DNA of 57,771 bases from Candidatus Symbiopectobacterium sp. 'North America' (GCF_015762685.1 NZ_PEHF01000002.1:1-57771); one strand, 5' to 3'; counted from the first letter of the stretch, positions 39,856 through 51,923 are shown. Numbers and translations: made by a program. The notes: generated by a model not told the origin, from the letters alone.

Positions 39856-40711
39856 ATGTCCCGAAAAGAGATGTGGCATGAAACGTTACATGCCAGCTTC
39901 GGCCAATATTTTTCCATTGACCAGGTGCTGTTTCATGAAAAAACTGCCCATCAGGATCTGATTATCTTCGAAAATGCGGCGCTGGGGCGCGTGATGGCAC
40001 TGGATGGCGTGGTGCAAACCACCGAACACGACGAGTTTATATACCACGAAATGCTAACCCATGTTCCTCTGTTGGCACATGGCGCTGCCAAGCGTGTGCT
40101 GATTGTCGGCGGCGGCGATGGCGGTATCCTGCGCGAAGTGTGTCGCCATCCGGAAGTAGAACACATCACCATGGTGGAGATTGATGCGGGTGTGGTCAGT
40201 TTCTGTCGCCAGTACCTTCCCAACCACAGTGCCGGAGCTTATGACGATCCGCGTTTAACGCTGGTGATCGCCGATGGCGTTGATTTTGTCAGCCAAAACC
40301 GCGATAGGTTTGATGTGATCATTTCTGATTGCACCGATCCCATCGGCCCCGGAGAAAGCCTTTTCAGCTCAGCGTCTTATGATGGTTGTGCGCGCAGCCT
40401 GAATCCTGGCGGCCTGTTTGTCGCACAAAATGGCGTCTGTTTCCTGCAACAGGATGAAGCCATCAACAGCCACCGCTTACTCAACCGCTCTTTTTCGGAT
40501 ATCACCTTCTATCAGGAGGCGATCCCCACCTATTACGGTGGCATCATGACCTTTGCCTGGGCCAGCAACGATCCGACATTGCGCCCTGGTAGCACAGGAC
40601 ACGCTTGCGGCACGTTATCAGGCATCAGGCATCAGCTGCCGTTATTACAATCCGGCTGTCCACACCGGTAGCTTTGCGCTGCCACAATATCTACTGAATG
40701 CATTAGCATGA
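39856..40711 (+). pseudogene. speE: Spermidine synthase SpeE, frameshift near the C-terminus
   Basis: SpeE transfers aminopropyl from decarboxylated SAM to putrescine. The N-terminal 245 codons carry the whole active site: [41 protein letters not shown] and [13 protein letters not shown]. In a CCC run at 40584-40586 there is one base too many. In the zero frame the last part is replaced and stops at TAG 40669-40671. In the other frame the normal end, [27 protein letters not shown], runs to TGA 40711. Removing one C gives 284 residues (E. coli 288). The altered tail may destabilise the protein rather than abolish it. speD follows 29 bases on and is intact. Confidence 0.87.
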
Positions 40712-40740
40712 CGCTTACAGCCATAAGGGGGTGACGAAAA

Positions 40741-41535
40741 TTGCACAAGCTGAAACTGCACGGCTTTAACAACCTGACCAAAAGCCTGAGTTTTTGTATC
40801 TACGATATCTGCTATGCCAAAACCGCTGACGATCGCGACGGCTATATCGCCTATATTGACGAACAATACAACGCCAATCGTTTGACAGAGATCCTGACGG
40901 AAACCTGTACGATCACTGGAGCCAATATTTTGAACATCGCACGACAGGACTACGATCCTCAGGGCGCCAGCGTGACCATTCTGGTCAGCGAAGAGCTGAT
41001 GGATCCGCGCGATGTCGATAACTCCGAACATCCCGGACCGCTGCCCCATTCCGTGGTTGCGCATCTGGACAAGAGCCATATTTGTGTACATACCTACCCG
41101 GAAAGCCATCCCGAGGGTGGCCTGTGCACCCTTCGCGCCGATATTGAAGTGTCAACCTGCGGCGTGATTTCCCCGCTAAAAGCGCTGAATTACCTGATTC
41201 ACCAGTTGGAATCCGATATTGTTACCATTGACTATCGCGTGCGCGGTTTCACGCTTGATATCAACGGGGTGAAACATTTCATCGACCATCAAATCAATTC
41301 CATTCAGAACTTTATGTCGGAAGATATGAAGTCGCTGTATCACCTGATGGACGTGAATGTGTATCAGGAGAATATGTTTCACACCAAAATGCAGCTCAAG
41401 GATTTCGATCTGCGGCACTATCTGTTCAACGCCGCGCCGGAAAATCTGGAAGCGGTGGAACGCAAAAGGATCACCGATCTGCTCTATCATGAAATGCGAG
41501 AGATCTACTACGGTAGGAATCTTCCGGTTTTGTAG
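40741..41535 (+). CDS. speD: S-adenosylmethionine decarboxylase proenzyme SpeD
   Basis: SpeD supplies decarboxylated SAM for spermidine. It self-cleaves at Lys-Ser in [11 protein letters not shown] (about residues 111-112) to form a pyruvoyl group. The 264-residue protein matches E. coli over its whole length. It begins at TTG 40741 ([15 protein letters not shown]), with GGGGGTGA before it; no ATG is available. It ends in TAG. It follows speE, which is frameshifted. A terminator lies at 41548-41573. Confidence 0.95.
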   Translation: MHKLKLHGFNNLTKSLSFCIYDICYAKTADDRDGYIAYIDEQYNANRLTEILTETCTITGANILNIARQDYDPQGASVTILVSEELMDPRDVDNSEHPGPLPHSVVAHLDKSHICVHTYPESHPEGGLCTLRADIEVSTCGVISPLKALNYLIHQLESDIVTIDYRVRGFTLDINGVKHFIDHQINSIQNFMSEDMKSLYHLMDVNVYQENMFHTKMQLKDFDLRHYLFNAAPENLEAVERKRITDLLYHEMREIYYGRNLPVL

Positions 41536-41547
41536 ATGACGCAGCAG

Positions 41548-41573
41548 CGGGCCCACAGTGGTCCGTTTTTTTA
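41548..41573 (+). terminator. Terminator of speED
   Basis: CGGGCCCAC pairs with GTGGTCCG and is followed by seven T. Confidence 0.88.
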
Positions 41574-41654
41574 TTCTCAACCACGCCCCCGTTTCCCCTT
41601 GGTAGCACTGTCCTCTTCCGCCATTCCGATCTCATCCTCAACGAACCCACACTA

Positions 41655-41675
41655 AGCACCATATATTGTATGGTT
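41655..41675. promoter_or_regulatory. Candidate NrdR box upstream of nrdH
   Basis: CACCATATATTGTATGG resembles the NrdR box (ACACnATATATnGTGT) and stands about 140 bases before nrdH, where NrdR sites occur in E. coli. A second, weaker box could lie about 31 bases on (near 41688-41704). No clear Fur site was seen. Confidence 0.4.
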
Positions 41676-41814
41676 GAAATTAAAAACATCTACATCTAGT
41701 ATTTAAACACGCCAAGGTTATCGATGAGGCGCGTTTCGCAGAAAGGCGGCAGCGGAAGGGTGTCACAAGGCCGCTTTACCATACTGACTTTAACCCAAAA
41801 AATAAATACGAATC

Positions 41815-42051
41815 ATGCGCATTACTATTTTTACTAAACCGCACTGTGTTCAGTGCAATGCGACGTGCCGTGCTTTGGATAAACAAGGTATCGCTTATCA
41901 GCTTATCGACCTGACAGAAGATGAGCAGGCATTACAGCGGGTAAGGGCATTGGGCTATCAACAGGTACCGGTCGTTATGACAGAGGACGACCACTGGAGC
42001 GGTTTTCGCCCGGATAAACTCGGCGCATTGCGCTCAGCGCAGTTGCAATAA
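41815..42051 (+). CDS. nrdH: Glutaredoxin-like NrdH
   Basis: NrdH is the electron donor for class Ib ribonucleotide reductase and is reduced by thioredoxin reductase. The 78-residue protein has the redox motif CVQC (residues 11-14), the VPVV cis-Pro region and the WSGFRPDKL C-terminal motif. It is the first gene of nrdHIEF. Confidence 0.95.
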   Translation: MRITIFTKPHCVQCNATCRALDKQGIAYQLIDLTEDEQALQRVRALGYQQVPVVMTEDDHWSGFRPDKLGALRSAQLQ

Positions 42052-42060
42052 GGGGGCGCA

Positions 42061-42465
42061 ATGAATCCACTTGTCTATTTTTCCAGCCAATCGGAAAACA
42101 CGCATCGGTTTATCGTTCGTGTGGGTCTACCCGCTCTGCGCATTCCGATAGCAGAAGACCAGCCGGTACTCAACGTGGCACAACTGTTCATTCTGGTTGT
42201 GCCCAGCTACGGCGGAGGAAGCAGCAAAGGTGCCGTGCCGCACCAGGTCATTCGCTTCCTCAACGACGCCAACAACCGGGCCGGTCTGCGCGGCGTGATT
42301 GCGGCAGGCAATATGAACTTCGGCACCGCGTATTGTCTGGCTGGCGACATTATCGCGCAGAAATGCCAAGTGCCGTACCTGTATCGTTTTGAACTGCTCG
42401 GCACACCGGAAGATGTCATCAATGTGCGCAAAGGAGTAACCCAATTTTGGCAACAACATCCGTAA
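42061..42465 (+). CDS. nrdI: Ribonucleotide reductase flavodoxin NrdI
   Basis: NrdI is a flavodoxin-like protein that supplies oxidant to assemble the dimanganese tyrosyl radical of NrdF. The 134-residue protein has the FMN loop [12 protein letters not shown] and the VVPSYGG and GNMNFG motifs. It overlaps the start of nrdE by 19 bases. Confidence 0.95.
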   Translation: MNPLVYFSSQSENTHRFIVRVGLPALRIPIAEDQPVLNVAQLFILVVPSYGGGSSKGAVPHQVIRFLNDANNRAGLRGVIAAGNMNFGTAYCLAGDIIAQKCQVPYLYRFELLGTPEDVINVRKGVTQFWQQHP

Positions 42466-44606
42466 TCAATACACCCACGCAGGGAAAAAGCGACAACACG
42501 CTCGATTACCATGCGCTTAATGCCATGCTGAATCTCTATGACGCTGACGGGCACATTCAGTTTGAAAAAGACCGGCTGGCGGCACGACGCTATTTCCTTC
42601 AGCACGTCAACCAGAATACGGTGTTCTTCCACAATTTGGAGGAGAAACTGCGCTATCTGGTAGAAGAAGGCTACTATGAAGCAGAGGTATTGGAACAGTA
42701 TCAATTCAGCTTTATCAAGAGCCTGTATCAGCAGGCCTATGCGCACAAATTCCGTTTCCAAACCTTCCTTGGCGCGTTCAAATATTACACCAGCTATACG
42801 CTGAAAACCTTTGATGGCAAACGCTATCTGGAACGCTATGAGGACCGGGTCTGTCTGGTTGCTTTGACGTTGGCCAAGGGCAATACTCAACTTGCCAGCG
42901 CATTGGTCGATGAGATCATCAGCGGTCGCTTTCAACCCGCGACGCCTACCTTTCTCAACTGCTGTAAAAAACAGCGTGGTGAGTTGGTCTCCTGTTTTCT
43001 GTTGCGTATTGAAGACAACATGGAATCTATCGGGCGCGCCATCAATTCCGCGTTACAACTCTCTAAGCGTGGCGGTGGCGTTGCCTTTACCTTGACCAAC
43101 ATCCGCGAAACCGGTGCACCGATCAAACGTATTGAAAACCAGTCTTCCGGTATCATCCCCATCATGAAGATGCTGGAGGATGCTTTTTCCTATGCCAATC
43201 AGTTGGGTGCACGGCAAGGTGCAGGTGCAGTCTATCTCAATGCGCACCATCCCGACATTTTGCGTTTTCTCGATACCAAGCGTGAAAACGCCGATGAGAA
43301 AATCCGGATTAAAACACTCTCTCTTGGCATCGTGATCCCGGATATCACCTTTCAATTGGCGAAAACCAATCAGGTGATGTACCTGTTCTCTCCCTACGAT
43401 GTGGAACAGGTGTATGGCTTGCCCTTCTCGGAAATCAGCGTGAGCGAGAAGTACCATGAGATGGTAAACGATAAACGCATCTGCAAATCGCAGATCAAGG
43501 CGCGCGAATTCTTCCAGATTCTGGCCGAAATACAGTTTGAATCTGGCTACCCCTACATGATGTTTGAAGATACGGTGAATCGCGCCAACCCGATTCATGG
43601 CCGAATCACCATGAGTAACCTGTGCTCGGAGATCCTTCAGATCAACGAAGCCAGCCTTTACGATGACTACTTAGGCTATCGCCACATCGGCAAGGATATC
43701 TCGTGTAATCTAGGGTCGTTGAACATCGCTAAAACCATGGATTCACCTGATTTCGGCAATACGGTTGAAACCGCAATTCGCGCATTGACGGCGGTCTCTG
43801 ACATGAGCCACATCGCTTCTGTGCCCTCCATCGCCAAAGGTAATGATGACTCCCATGCCATTGGCCTCGGACAAATGAACCTGCATGGTTATCTGGCTCG
43901 GGAACGGATTTTTTATGGCTCGCCGGAAGGCATCGATTTTACCAACATCTACTTCTACACCGTGGCATATCATGCACTGTGCGCCTCGAACCAACTGGCG
44001 ATTGAGCGTGGGCGCACCTTTGCAGGGTTTGCACAATCGACCTATGCGTCCGGCGACTATTTTGGCAAATACATCGAACGCACCTGGCAGCCGGAAACGG
44101 AACGCGTGCGTGAACTGTTCGAGGCGGCGCAGATTGTTATTCCTTCACAGCAAGCATGGACCGAGTTACGCGATTCCGTGATGGCGCACGGGCTGTATAA
44201 CCAAAACTTACAAGCGGTGCCACCTACCGGATCGATCTCTTACATCAACCATGCAACCTCCAGCATTCACCCCATCGTGTCACGTATCGAGATCCGCAAA
44301 GAAGGCAAGATTGGTCGCGTTTACTACCCTGCCCCCTACATGACTAACGACAATCTGGATTACTACCAGGATGCTTACGAGATCGGTCCGGAAAAAATCA
44401 TCGACACCTACGCCGCCGCCACCCAGCACGTCGATCAAGGGCTGTCGTTAACCCTGTTTTTCCGCGATACCGCCACCACTCGGGATATCAATAAGGCACA
44501 GATTTATGCCTGGAAAAAAGGCATTAAGACCATTTATTACGTGCGCATACGCCAGATGGCGCTGGAAGGCACCGAAGTGCAAGGCTGTGTCTCCTGTGCG
44601 CTCTGA
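42447..44606 (+). CDS. nrdE: Class Ib ribonucleoside-diphosphate reductase alpha subunit NrdE
   Basis: NrdE reduces ribonucleoside diphosphates to deoxy forms. The 719-residue protein (E. coli 714) starts at TTG 42447 ([10 protein letters not shown]), inside the end of nrdI. The cysteine motif [14 protein letters not shown], the radical-site region SNLCSEIL and [10 protein letters not shown], the [15 protein letters not shown] loop and the C-terminal redox pair GCVSCAL are all present. There is a Cys-Cys (NCCKKQ) where E. coli has NCGKQ. The frame is intact. Confidence 0.96.
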   Translation: MATTSVINTPTQGKSDNTLDYHALNAMLNLYDADGHIQFEKDRLAARRYFLQHVNQNTVFFHNLEEKLRYLVEEGYYEAEVLEQYQFSFIKSLYQQAYAHKFRFQTFLGAFKYYTSYTLKTFDGKRYLERYEDRVCLVALTLAKGNTQLASALVDEIISGRFQPATPTFLNCCKKQRGELVSCFLLRIEDNMESIGRAINSALQLSKRGGGVAFTLTNIRETGAPIKRIENQSSGIIPIMKMLEDAFSYANQLGARQGAGAVYLNAHHPDILRFLDTKRENADEKIRIKTLSLGIVIPDITFQLAKTNQVMYLFSPYDVEQVYGLPFSEISVSEKYHEMVNDKRICKSQIKAREFFQILAEIQFESGYPYMMFEDTVNRANPIHGRITMSNLCSEILQINEASLYDDYLGYRHIGKDISCNLGSLNIAKTMDSPDFGNTVETAIRALTAVSDMSHIASVPSIAKGNDDSHAIGLGQMNLHGYLARERIFYGSPEGIDFTNIYFYTVAYHALCASNQLAIERGRTFAGFAQSTYASGDYFGKYIERTWQPETERVRELFEAAQIVIPSQQAWTELRDSVMAHGLYNQNLQAVPPTGSISYINHATSSIHPIVSRIEIRKEGKIGRVYYPAPYMTNDNLDYYQDAYEIGPEKIIDTYAAATQHVDQGLSLTLFFRDTATTRDINKAQIYAWKKGIKTIYYVRIRQMALEGTEVQGCVSCAL

Positions 44607-44609
44607 TAG

Positions 44610-45593
<984 letters not shown>

Positions 45594-45605
45594 GCGACAG
45601 AACAC

Positions 45606-45632
45606 GGCCCGGGAGCGACGCTCCCCGGGCCC
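45606..45632. terminator. GC-rich hairpin between nrdF and the tad locus
   Basis: GGCCCGGGAGCG pairs with CGCTCCCCGGGCC; no long T-run follows. It marks the border between the GC-richer core and the AT-rich tad locus. Confidence 0.5.
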
Positions 45633-45658
45633 CGATCCCTTCAGACGACACAACAGAC

Positions 45659-46346
45659 TTAGCGCAGAAAAAAATAGCCGTGGGGAATAGAGGGCGTAGC
45701 CGTTAGTTTACACGGTACAGGCGCTCTGCCCCGGTTGCGGTTACTGCTTATTGAAAAATTGTTCAAAGAAAAAATCCCCAGATGCGTTATCCACCATAGC
45801 AAATAAAGAGAGTATTCACTGCGAATATCCATCTTTCGCTTTAAACGACTAATAACGGAGTAGGCTATATCCTTAAGCCTAGCAGGCATATGACCATGTG
45901 TTATTTCCTCCCAATACCGTAACAGTTGTCGCTCGTGTAAATTAAACCTGACATAGGAGAATTTCTCTTTGTCTAAACCCCCTAGCCAAGAATGGCTTAG
46001 CATAAATAAATCACGATTGGCGATATCTGAAGACACCACGATACAATAAGGACTCAGCACCAAATGTCGCTTCAAGCGTCGTAGTTTGATCATATCGGAA
46101 AAAAATACGATAAACGATGATATCGCTGTTATTGGCGAGCAATAATCGGTTGGTCCTCTCCATCTCATGAAAGGTTTGATTACCAATGACCAGCACATTA
46201 CGGTATTCTCCCCTACGCGTTAGCTTTTTCTCATTGTAGTGATCGAATACATCCACATCAGGATTGCTATCGAATTTTTTATAAAAAAGATCGCTCAACC
46301 CTATATAACGATAATAGAGTGTATCCGCAATGACTATTGTTCTCAT
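45659..46346 (-). pseudogene. LuxR-type HTH regulator at the end of the tad operon, frameshifted
   Basis: The N-terminal part (MRTIVIADTLYYRYIGLSDL from 46346) resembles the receiver-like domain of two-domain regulators. A seven-base run (46099-46105) shifts the frame after SDIIVYRI. The C-terminal part carries a LuxR-type helix-turn-helix: FNLHERQLLRYWEE, then AYSVISRLKRKMDIRSEYSLYLLW. Removing one base from the run gives 228 codons. The HTH scan helix is diverged (ITHGHMPARLKD). It follows tadG by 31 bases on the same strand and may have controlled the pilus. The last 40 residues are not family-like. Confidence 0.6.
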
Positions 46347-46377
46347 ACTCATCCCAAACACGGACGCAGCCTATCGA

Positions 46378-48161
46378 TTAAAAACCACTTTTATCGATAA
46401 AGTTTAATTTCTCTTTTTTAGCTATTTTTGCCAGTATATTCACCAGATCTAGGTAATTACTCACAACAAAAGCGTTATTGTCTCCAATACAGAGTTTCCG
46501 CCAAAATTTAACATTATCACCATCAACCCCATCCTTAGCCAATGAAATAAAAAAGATATCTACCTCCACTGTCTTATGGATTTTATTATATGATAACAAA
46601 CACTCTTTTATTATTTTGCAAATATTGTGTTTCTCATGAAGCGCTGTGGTCAACTCTTTCGGCTTACCGCTATCCTCCCCATCACTAATGACTTTTTTAG
46701 GATTATTACCCTTCGCGATAATAGGTAGCGATCGCAACAAACCACTGCTACTATCAGTGCTTCCTCCAAGAAGGTCCCTTTTCTTAAAGTGAGAGATAAT
46801 GTCAGCATTAGAGGTTAATTCAATTAAATAAGAGTACGGAGACTCACTGTCTCGCGACAACCCAGCAAAATCAGTTATCGTCTTTACTTGAGATTCATTT
46901 ATTGACTTTCCCACCCTCGCACAGAACCAATACACATGTGATAAAACATACTATCTTCTTCATAATAAGGGAAGTAGGTATAGGTAGTAACTGATTTATC
47001 AGAAAACAAATAGTCATCCTTCAAAGTTTCATCGAAATCAATAGTTTTAACATTTACAACATTTACATAATCTTTTGCTAATGTGGATAATTTCTTAGCC
47101 TTATTATAATGAAGAGTAAATTTTTCAGGATGCGCCCGCAAATTAGCATGAGGATCAGCATCACAGCTGTAAGAACCATTTTCCTTAGAAATTTCAGCGC
47201 ACCATTTTTCATTAACTATTTGATCCATGGTAAGCCCCAAAACAGGCGAGACGATTGATCTATAATAAGAGGTAATTACATTATCCTGCTGGTCGAAACT
47301 CTTATTTTTCTCATTGAAATTTTTATTATACCAAAAGTTAAAATCAATCTTTTTATTGCTAACACCCGCATACTCTTTTTTAAGCTTACCGACAAAAGAA
47401 CGCCAGTTTCTTTTCCACCAAAAAGGTCTTTTTTATTCAATTTAACAGGAACACCAAAACCAATATTAAAAGGAACAATACCAATGGTGTTTTTCTCATC
47501 ACCATTAAGAATGGTTTGAGAAAAATCCACTACCGCTTTTTTTAAAATATCATATTTTACACCACCTTTAACATCAGGTTTCACCCCATTAATATCCTCG
47601 CCCATTGAGCCAGAAACGTCTACAACAAAAACGAAATCTGTAGGGAAACTTTTCTGCTCCATCGATTTTCTTACCGTACCAGCAGACTTGTCAGCACGAA
47701 TATGAATATCATCGCTAAATCCAACCTCATTATATTTTTTGAAGATAGGATGTAATGTCGCAATCCCTGATGCATTATAATCAATTGAGGTTAATTTTTT
47801 TGAATTATCACGATTTAGACTGACAATAACGTCCAGATCGCTATCAGTAAACGTCACGTTGGGCAGATAATAATTCAGATAGTGGCTCAGAACCTTTTCA
47901 TTGGTCTCTTTGTTTCCATGCTTAACAGCACATTCTTTATCCGCAACGTAATCACAGCGATCGTTTATCGCAATGGCTAATACCCCCTGATTCATCGCAT
48001 CTGCCAATCGGGCACGGTTTGACTGGAAATGCGCCCCATCAAGTGCAAAAGAAAAAAAACATCAATAACATTGGAAACATAATAGCAAACGGCAATGTCA
48101 TTGCCCCAGACTCTCTGCGGAATACCAACAGAAAGAAATCAATAGCGTATTTTATCTTCAT
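46378..48161 (-). pseudogene. tadG: Tad pilus minor pseudopilin TadG with VWA domain, three frameshifts
   Basis: TadG is a TadE-like, membrane-anchored pilus assembly protein with a C-terminal von Willebrand A domain. The frame opens at the ATG at 48161 (MKIKYAIDFFLLVFRRESGAM) with a hydrophobic segment. An extra base in an A8 run (48052-48059) shifts it. The next piece (FALDGAHFQSNRARLADAMNQG) leads to the VWA MIDAS motif DVSGSMGED. A missing base near 47411-47414 moves it to NWRSFVGKLKKEYAG. A missing base near 46917-46919 leads to the last piece (KKVISDGEDSG) and TAA 46378. Correcting all three gives 594 residues. Confidence 0.78.
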
Positions 48162-48196
48162 GACGCTCCCTGAAATAATCATCGAACTCCAAAAAC

Positions 48197-48822
48197 TCAC
48201 CGAGGGATTACCGCGTTACTCAGAGAGATATTTCCTACAGATAGTCCAATAGCACCTAATATTTTCAGTAACAAACTATACTGACCTTGAGTACAGAGAG
48301 TGACTTGATAAACAGGTAGCCAATACTCAGTTCGCGTCGACCCAGTATCAGCATGAGAAAAAGGGGAAAGAGGAATACGTTTAGTGAAATCCTTTGCAAA
48401 CTCTGAATTTGGGCAATTGCCATCGGTTACATGAACCACAGTAAAGGATATGGGCTTACCTTTTATCTTTTTTTCTGACTTTATATCTTCATCAAAATAG
48501 ATAGCATCCAAATAGAGATTATACTTTTCTCCAATGTGAGATTCAGCCAAGAGCATCTTTGCAAGTAAATCTAACTGATTGACATCATCCTGTGTCAAGA
48601 TCTCTTTTCCATGATAAAGTACAGTGCGTTCACGCAGCACTGTGGCAAGAGAATGATTGACACGTTCCATATAGCCTTTGTTTAAAAAATATCGACCGTA
48701 ATCAACTAATAAAAAACAGAGTAGTACGACAGAAAAAAGTAGAAAAAAAACTCAATCGCTACGCTTCTTTTCTCACTTTTTATCTCAGACAGCAATTTTC
48801 CATTTCTGCAAAGCGAAGACAT
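48197..48822 (-). pseudogene. tadF: Tad pilus minor pseudopilin TadF, frameshift in T8 run
   Basis: The ATG at 48822 lies one base beyond the tadE stop. It opens MSSLCRNGKLLSEIKSEKRS, followed by the TadE/F-type hydrophobic start VAIEFFF. In a run of eight T on the coding strand (48743-48750) the frame is lost; nine T would continue into LLFSVVLLCFLLVDYGRYFL and the 157-residue remainder (MERVNHSLATVLRE...). The corrected length is 208 residues. TadF is probably processed by TadV and needed for pilus assembly. Confidence 0.75.
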
Positions 48823-48823
48823 A

Positions 48824-49318
48824 TTACAATTCTGCTCGCTGAAATTCCTGAACAAAAGCAACCTTTCTCTTCCATCGCTGTTCAACCATCACTGTCGGAA
48901 ATAGAAAGAAGAGAGGCTGGTAATGAATATTCACGTGATACAATGCCAACGGTTTTCCAACTGCATGAGTCGATGAGCAATGTTTGCCATTCTCAATTAA
49001 CGCAGCAATATCATCACAATATTGTGCAGACGCACTTATCTTATTTTCTTTGGTAAATAATGGCCATACACCTAAACCCTTATTTAAGGCTTTCGTAAAA
49101 TAAGCGTTATAATCGCTGTCAGGCTGACGAAGCGATGTACGATAGCTGGATTCAGCCAGAATCAAATCCAAGGCAGATAAAATATAAACCACCCGGCACA
49201 GCTCTGCGAGAAAAAGAAATGCCATAATAAAAGGGATAAAGATCAAAGAAAACTCAAGCGCGGCACTTCCAGTGCTCGAACGATACCATAAAAGCACATT
49301 TTTTCTCTTGTTGTTCAA
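48824..49318 (-). CDS. tadE: Tad pilus minor pseudopilin TadE
   Basis: TadE-like protein of about 164 residues starting at TTG 49318 (after AGGAATAAAAA); there is a longer open frame upstream, but it overlaps tadV and has no similarity. The TadE motif GSAALEFSLIFIPFIMAFLF (about residues 15-34) gives the prepilin-like cleavage zone and single membrane helix. The rest is exported and has two cysteines (QYCDD and KHCSS). The frame is intact. It lies between tadV and tadF. Confidence 0.75.
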   Translation of the reverse strand: MNNKRKNVLLWYRSSTGSAALEFSLIFIPFIMAFLFLAELCRVVYILSALDLILAESSYRTSLRQPDSDYNAYFTKALNKGLGVWPLFTKENKISASAQYCDDIAALIENGKHCSSTHAVGKPLALYHVNIHYQPLFFLFPTVMVEQRWKRKVAFVQEFQRAEL

Positions 49319-49347
49319 TTTTTTATTCCTTTTACTTACACTGCTCA

Positions 49348-49761
49348 CTACAACCAATAGCCAGAGTAAATAGCAACACCATAGGGTACTGTGATGACAT
49401 TCTGTTTTGAGAACAGTCGATAATATAAACACGTAAACAGCGAGAGTGAGATCCCTGCCATTCCCGTCAAAAATAGAAAATTACCCATCTCTGTCGTTGA
49501 AAGCCCCGTTGATAATGCACATACCAGTTTAACATCGCCTGCACCGATTACGCCGACTATAGATAAAACAAAACCAAGACAAAACAATAGCAACAGCAAT
49601 GTTAAAGAGAGATCTTCAGGATGATGAAAGGCTAATAAAAGTGAGAGAGAAAAAATGAGCAATGTCGTCGCATTGGTAATTTTACGACAACGAATATCCG
49701 TATAACAGACGAACGTCAATATTATAATAATAGCCATTGCCAGTATCCCTTCTACTTTCAC
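49348..49761 (-). CDS. tadV: Prepilin peptidase TadV (CpaA family)
   Basis: TadV is an A24-type aspartic peptidase that processes Flp and TadE/F prepilins. The 137-residue membrane protein has both catalytic aspartate motifs: YTDIRCRKITN (about 21-31) and GAGDVKL (about 73-79). It also has the usual PYGVAI near the end. It lacks the N-methyltransferase domain, as normal for this family. The frame is intact. In most tad loci tadV lies near flp at the front; here it lies between tadD and tadE. The 144-bp gap to tadD shows no pilin gene. Confidence 0.85.
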   Translation of the reverse strand: MKVEGILAMAIIIILTFVCYTDIRCRKITNATTLLIFSLSLLLAFHHPEDLSLTLLLLLFCLGFVLSIVGVIGAGDVKLVCALSTGLSTTEMGNFLFLTGMAGISLSLFTCLYYRLFSKQNVITVPYGVAIYSGYWL

Positions 49762-49905
49762 TTTACATCATTACTTAAAAATGCCAGAAGCGCTTATAAT
49801 CCACTGAATGGTATGGTGTAATGAATCAACAGACGATTTGGTAATCAACCTAATACAATAAAAACCCGTTTGATGATACAACTCAGAGAATATCCCCGAT
49901 AAAAA

Positions 49906-51080
49906 TTAGCCGTGATAGAAATCAAACACTAATCTCTCCGGTGCTGATTTCTCAGCCTCAAGGTGAAATACCTTCAACTTATCCATTTTTTTCTTTAATA
50001 AGAACTTCACCAAAATGGTATTTTTATCTTTATGTGCAATTGAAATTGACCTTACATTACCGTCTGCCATCAAGTTGTTTCCTATGCACAATATGTCATC
50101 ACTCGCCGTCACGCCTTGTAATTCATAGACTATCTGGTTCAGCGCTCTATCACCGAGCTCTTTAACTGCTATTCTTTCCCGTGACTCCATTGCCATGCGG
50201 AAATATTTTTCATGTTGTCCCGCCCGCACCGCAATAATCTCGTTATTATGTTCTTTCGATAACGGTAATGCGGGCGTAGCATCTTCGTCATCCTGGCCTT
50301 TTTTTATCGATACATCTTGCTTAGCCAACAATTCGCGTTGCTGTAACTGGCGTTGAGAGCGGGGCTTGATTTTTGATAACGATTCAAGCAAGCCATCACT
50401 GATATCAACGTTCTTTGCTCGATGCAATACCGCTTCAGCTCCCTCAAAATCTCGCATTTTCACTAGTAGAAACACTAAATTATGTAATAGATTTTCACCC
50501 GTATACCCTCGTGCATACAAGGGTGCCAGATAACCCCTTGCGGTAGGATAATCCTCTTGCATAATGGTCAACATCGCGAGGTTATTAATGACTTTATCTT
50601 CATCAACAAAATGCGTTCGGGCTTTATCGAACGATACTTTGGCGGCAAGATAATTGCCCTGCTGCGCCAGTAACACGCCTTGTATGTTTAACACTTCCCC
50701 ATTTTCAGGGTTTTTATTTAAAGCCGCCCTAACTCTGTCAAGCGCTTCAGCAATGTGTCCTTGTTCCAGCAAATTCTTGCCTTCAAGTAACAGAATATCC
50801 TCATCGGGATTATCGACCAGCAAAGGCCCTAAATAATGCCTTGATGATTCATAATCCATCGCAGAGTGGTAATGATTTGCCAAAATATACCGTGTTTTTT
50901 TATCCTCTTTTCGATTTAGTTTTTCACGATATAACTTAATTAGCTCTTGAAAATCATTCATCTTGGTAAGAATAAACTCCTTCTGCTCCTCGTCAATAGC
51001 ATTGTGATTTCCGCTTTTGGTAACACATCCTGCGAGAAAAAAACTGAAAGTAATAATAAAATATGAACTAATTTCTCCAT
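49906..51080 (-). pseudogene. tadD: Tad outer-membrane lipoprotein TadD (TPR), frameshift in signal peptide
   Basis: The long frame (50961 down to 49906, 351 residues) holds TPR repeats (about residues 15-190) and a C-terminal domain. Its true beginning is the ATG at 51080 (MEKLVHILLLLSVFF). In a run of seven T on the coding strand (51037-51043) one base is missing; eight T give the lipobox FFLAGC and then VTKSGNHNAIDEEQKEF, joining the long frame. Corrected length is 391 residues. The ATG overlaps the end of tadC by 13 bases. A protein made only from the internal start would lack the lipid anchor. Confidence 0.78.
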
Positions 51081-51916
51081 AATGCCATCATCCCTATAAA
51101 ACCTGGTCCGACAATTATTGCCAACAATGGAAAAATAATAAAGCCAATCATCGGCATGGTCATTTTGGCAGATAAGCTTGCCACTTTTTCTTCCATATCG
51201 AGTAACTGTATATCTCTTATTTCCTTACCTAAAGCGATTAACATTTTATAAATGGATGAGCCAAAATTTATGCTCTGCTGTAATGTAGTACAGAACATTC
51301 TCACTTCATTACTGGCTATCTCTTGATAAAGTTGTTCCAATGCGGCATTGATTCCACTAACCTCTGTTTTTAGCATGACACGTTCCAGAATTTTAGCAAT
51401 ATCCTTATTAACATGCTTAGTGTTATCACTAATATATCGCATAAATTTTTCAACCGTCATTCCAGACTGAATACAAACCGCCATCATATCAATAATAAAA
51501 GGCAAATCGTTTGATATGCTTTTTAACCGTTTTACGATAATACGTTTTTTGACCACATCAGGTAAAATAATGACTGATACACTCAGGATTAAAAAACAAA
51601 TGAGTAAAACATTCATTGACACCTGGAGGATACCACTTATGTTCAGTAAAAATAATACGCCTTCAAGCGTAACAACGGTTAGCATTTTTAGTATCACATT
51701 TTTATCTAACAATGATGCAATCGAAATCAAACGGCTTGATTTTATCAAAATCGTCTCAACATGCGATGCGTTATCCTGATTTTCAGTATCATTCAATGAA
51801 TGTTTATATACATTCAACAACATTAATGATTTGTTTTTATTCTTATCTTTAAAAAAATGGATGAGAAGTCCACCCAGGCCCAGAACCATCATGAGCAGTG
51901 AAAACAGATAAAACAT
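51068..51916 (-). CDS. tadC: Tad pilus inner-membrane platform protein TadC
   Basis: TadC is a GspF-type (T2SSF) membrane platform protein that works with TadB. The 282-residue protein has the T2SSF domain (NDLPFIIDMMAVCIQSGMTVE onward) and four hydrophobic segments. It ends GFIGMMALWRN with TAG. It starts behind TAGGTGAG. The frame is intact. Confidence 0.82.
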   Translation of the reverse strand: MFYLFSLLMMVLGLGGLLIHFFKDKNKNKSLMLLNVYKHSLNDTENQDNASHVETILIKSSRLISIASLLDKNVILKMLTVVTLEGVLFLLNISGILQVSMNVLLICFLILSVSVIILPDVVKKRIIVKRLKSISNDLPFIIDMMAVCIQSGMTVEKFMRYISDNTKHVNKDIAKILERVMLKTEVSGINAALEQLYQEIASNEVRMFCTTLQQSINFGSSIYKMLIALGKEIRDIQLLDMEEKVASLSAKMTMPMIGFIIFPLLAIIVGPGFIGMMALWRN

Positions 51917-51923
51917 AACTCAC

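Noticed and set aside
42207..42935. 242-codon minus-strand frame over nrdI/nrdE
   Set aside because: Antisense to two highly conserved genes and without recognisable motifs.
42955..42975. Cys-Cys in NrdE (NCCKKQ) as an altered active site
   Set aside because: The catalytic cysteines (GELVSCF, SNLCSEI/DISCNL and the C-terminal pair) are all in place; the extra Cys is at a variable Gly.
49762..49905. Flp pilin gene in the tadV-tadD gap
   Set aside because: No short frame with a prepilin cleavage motif and hydrophobic stretch in any frame.
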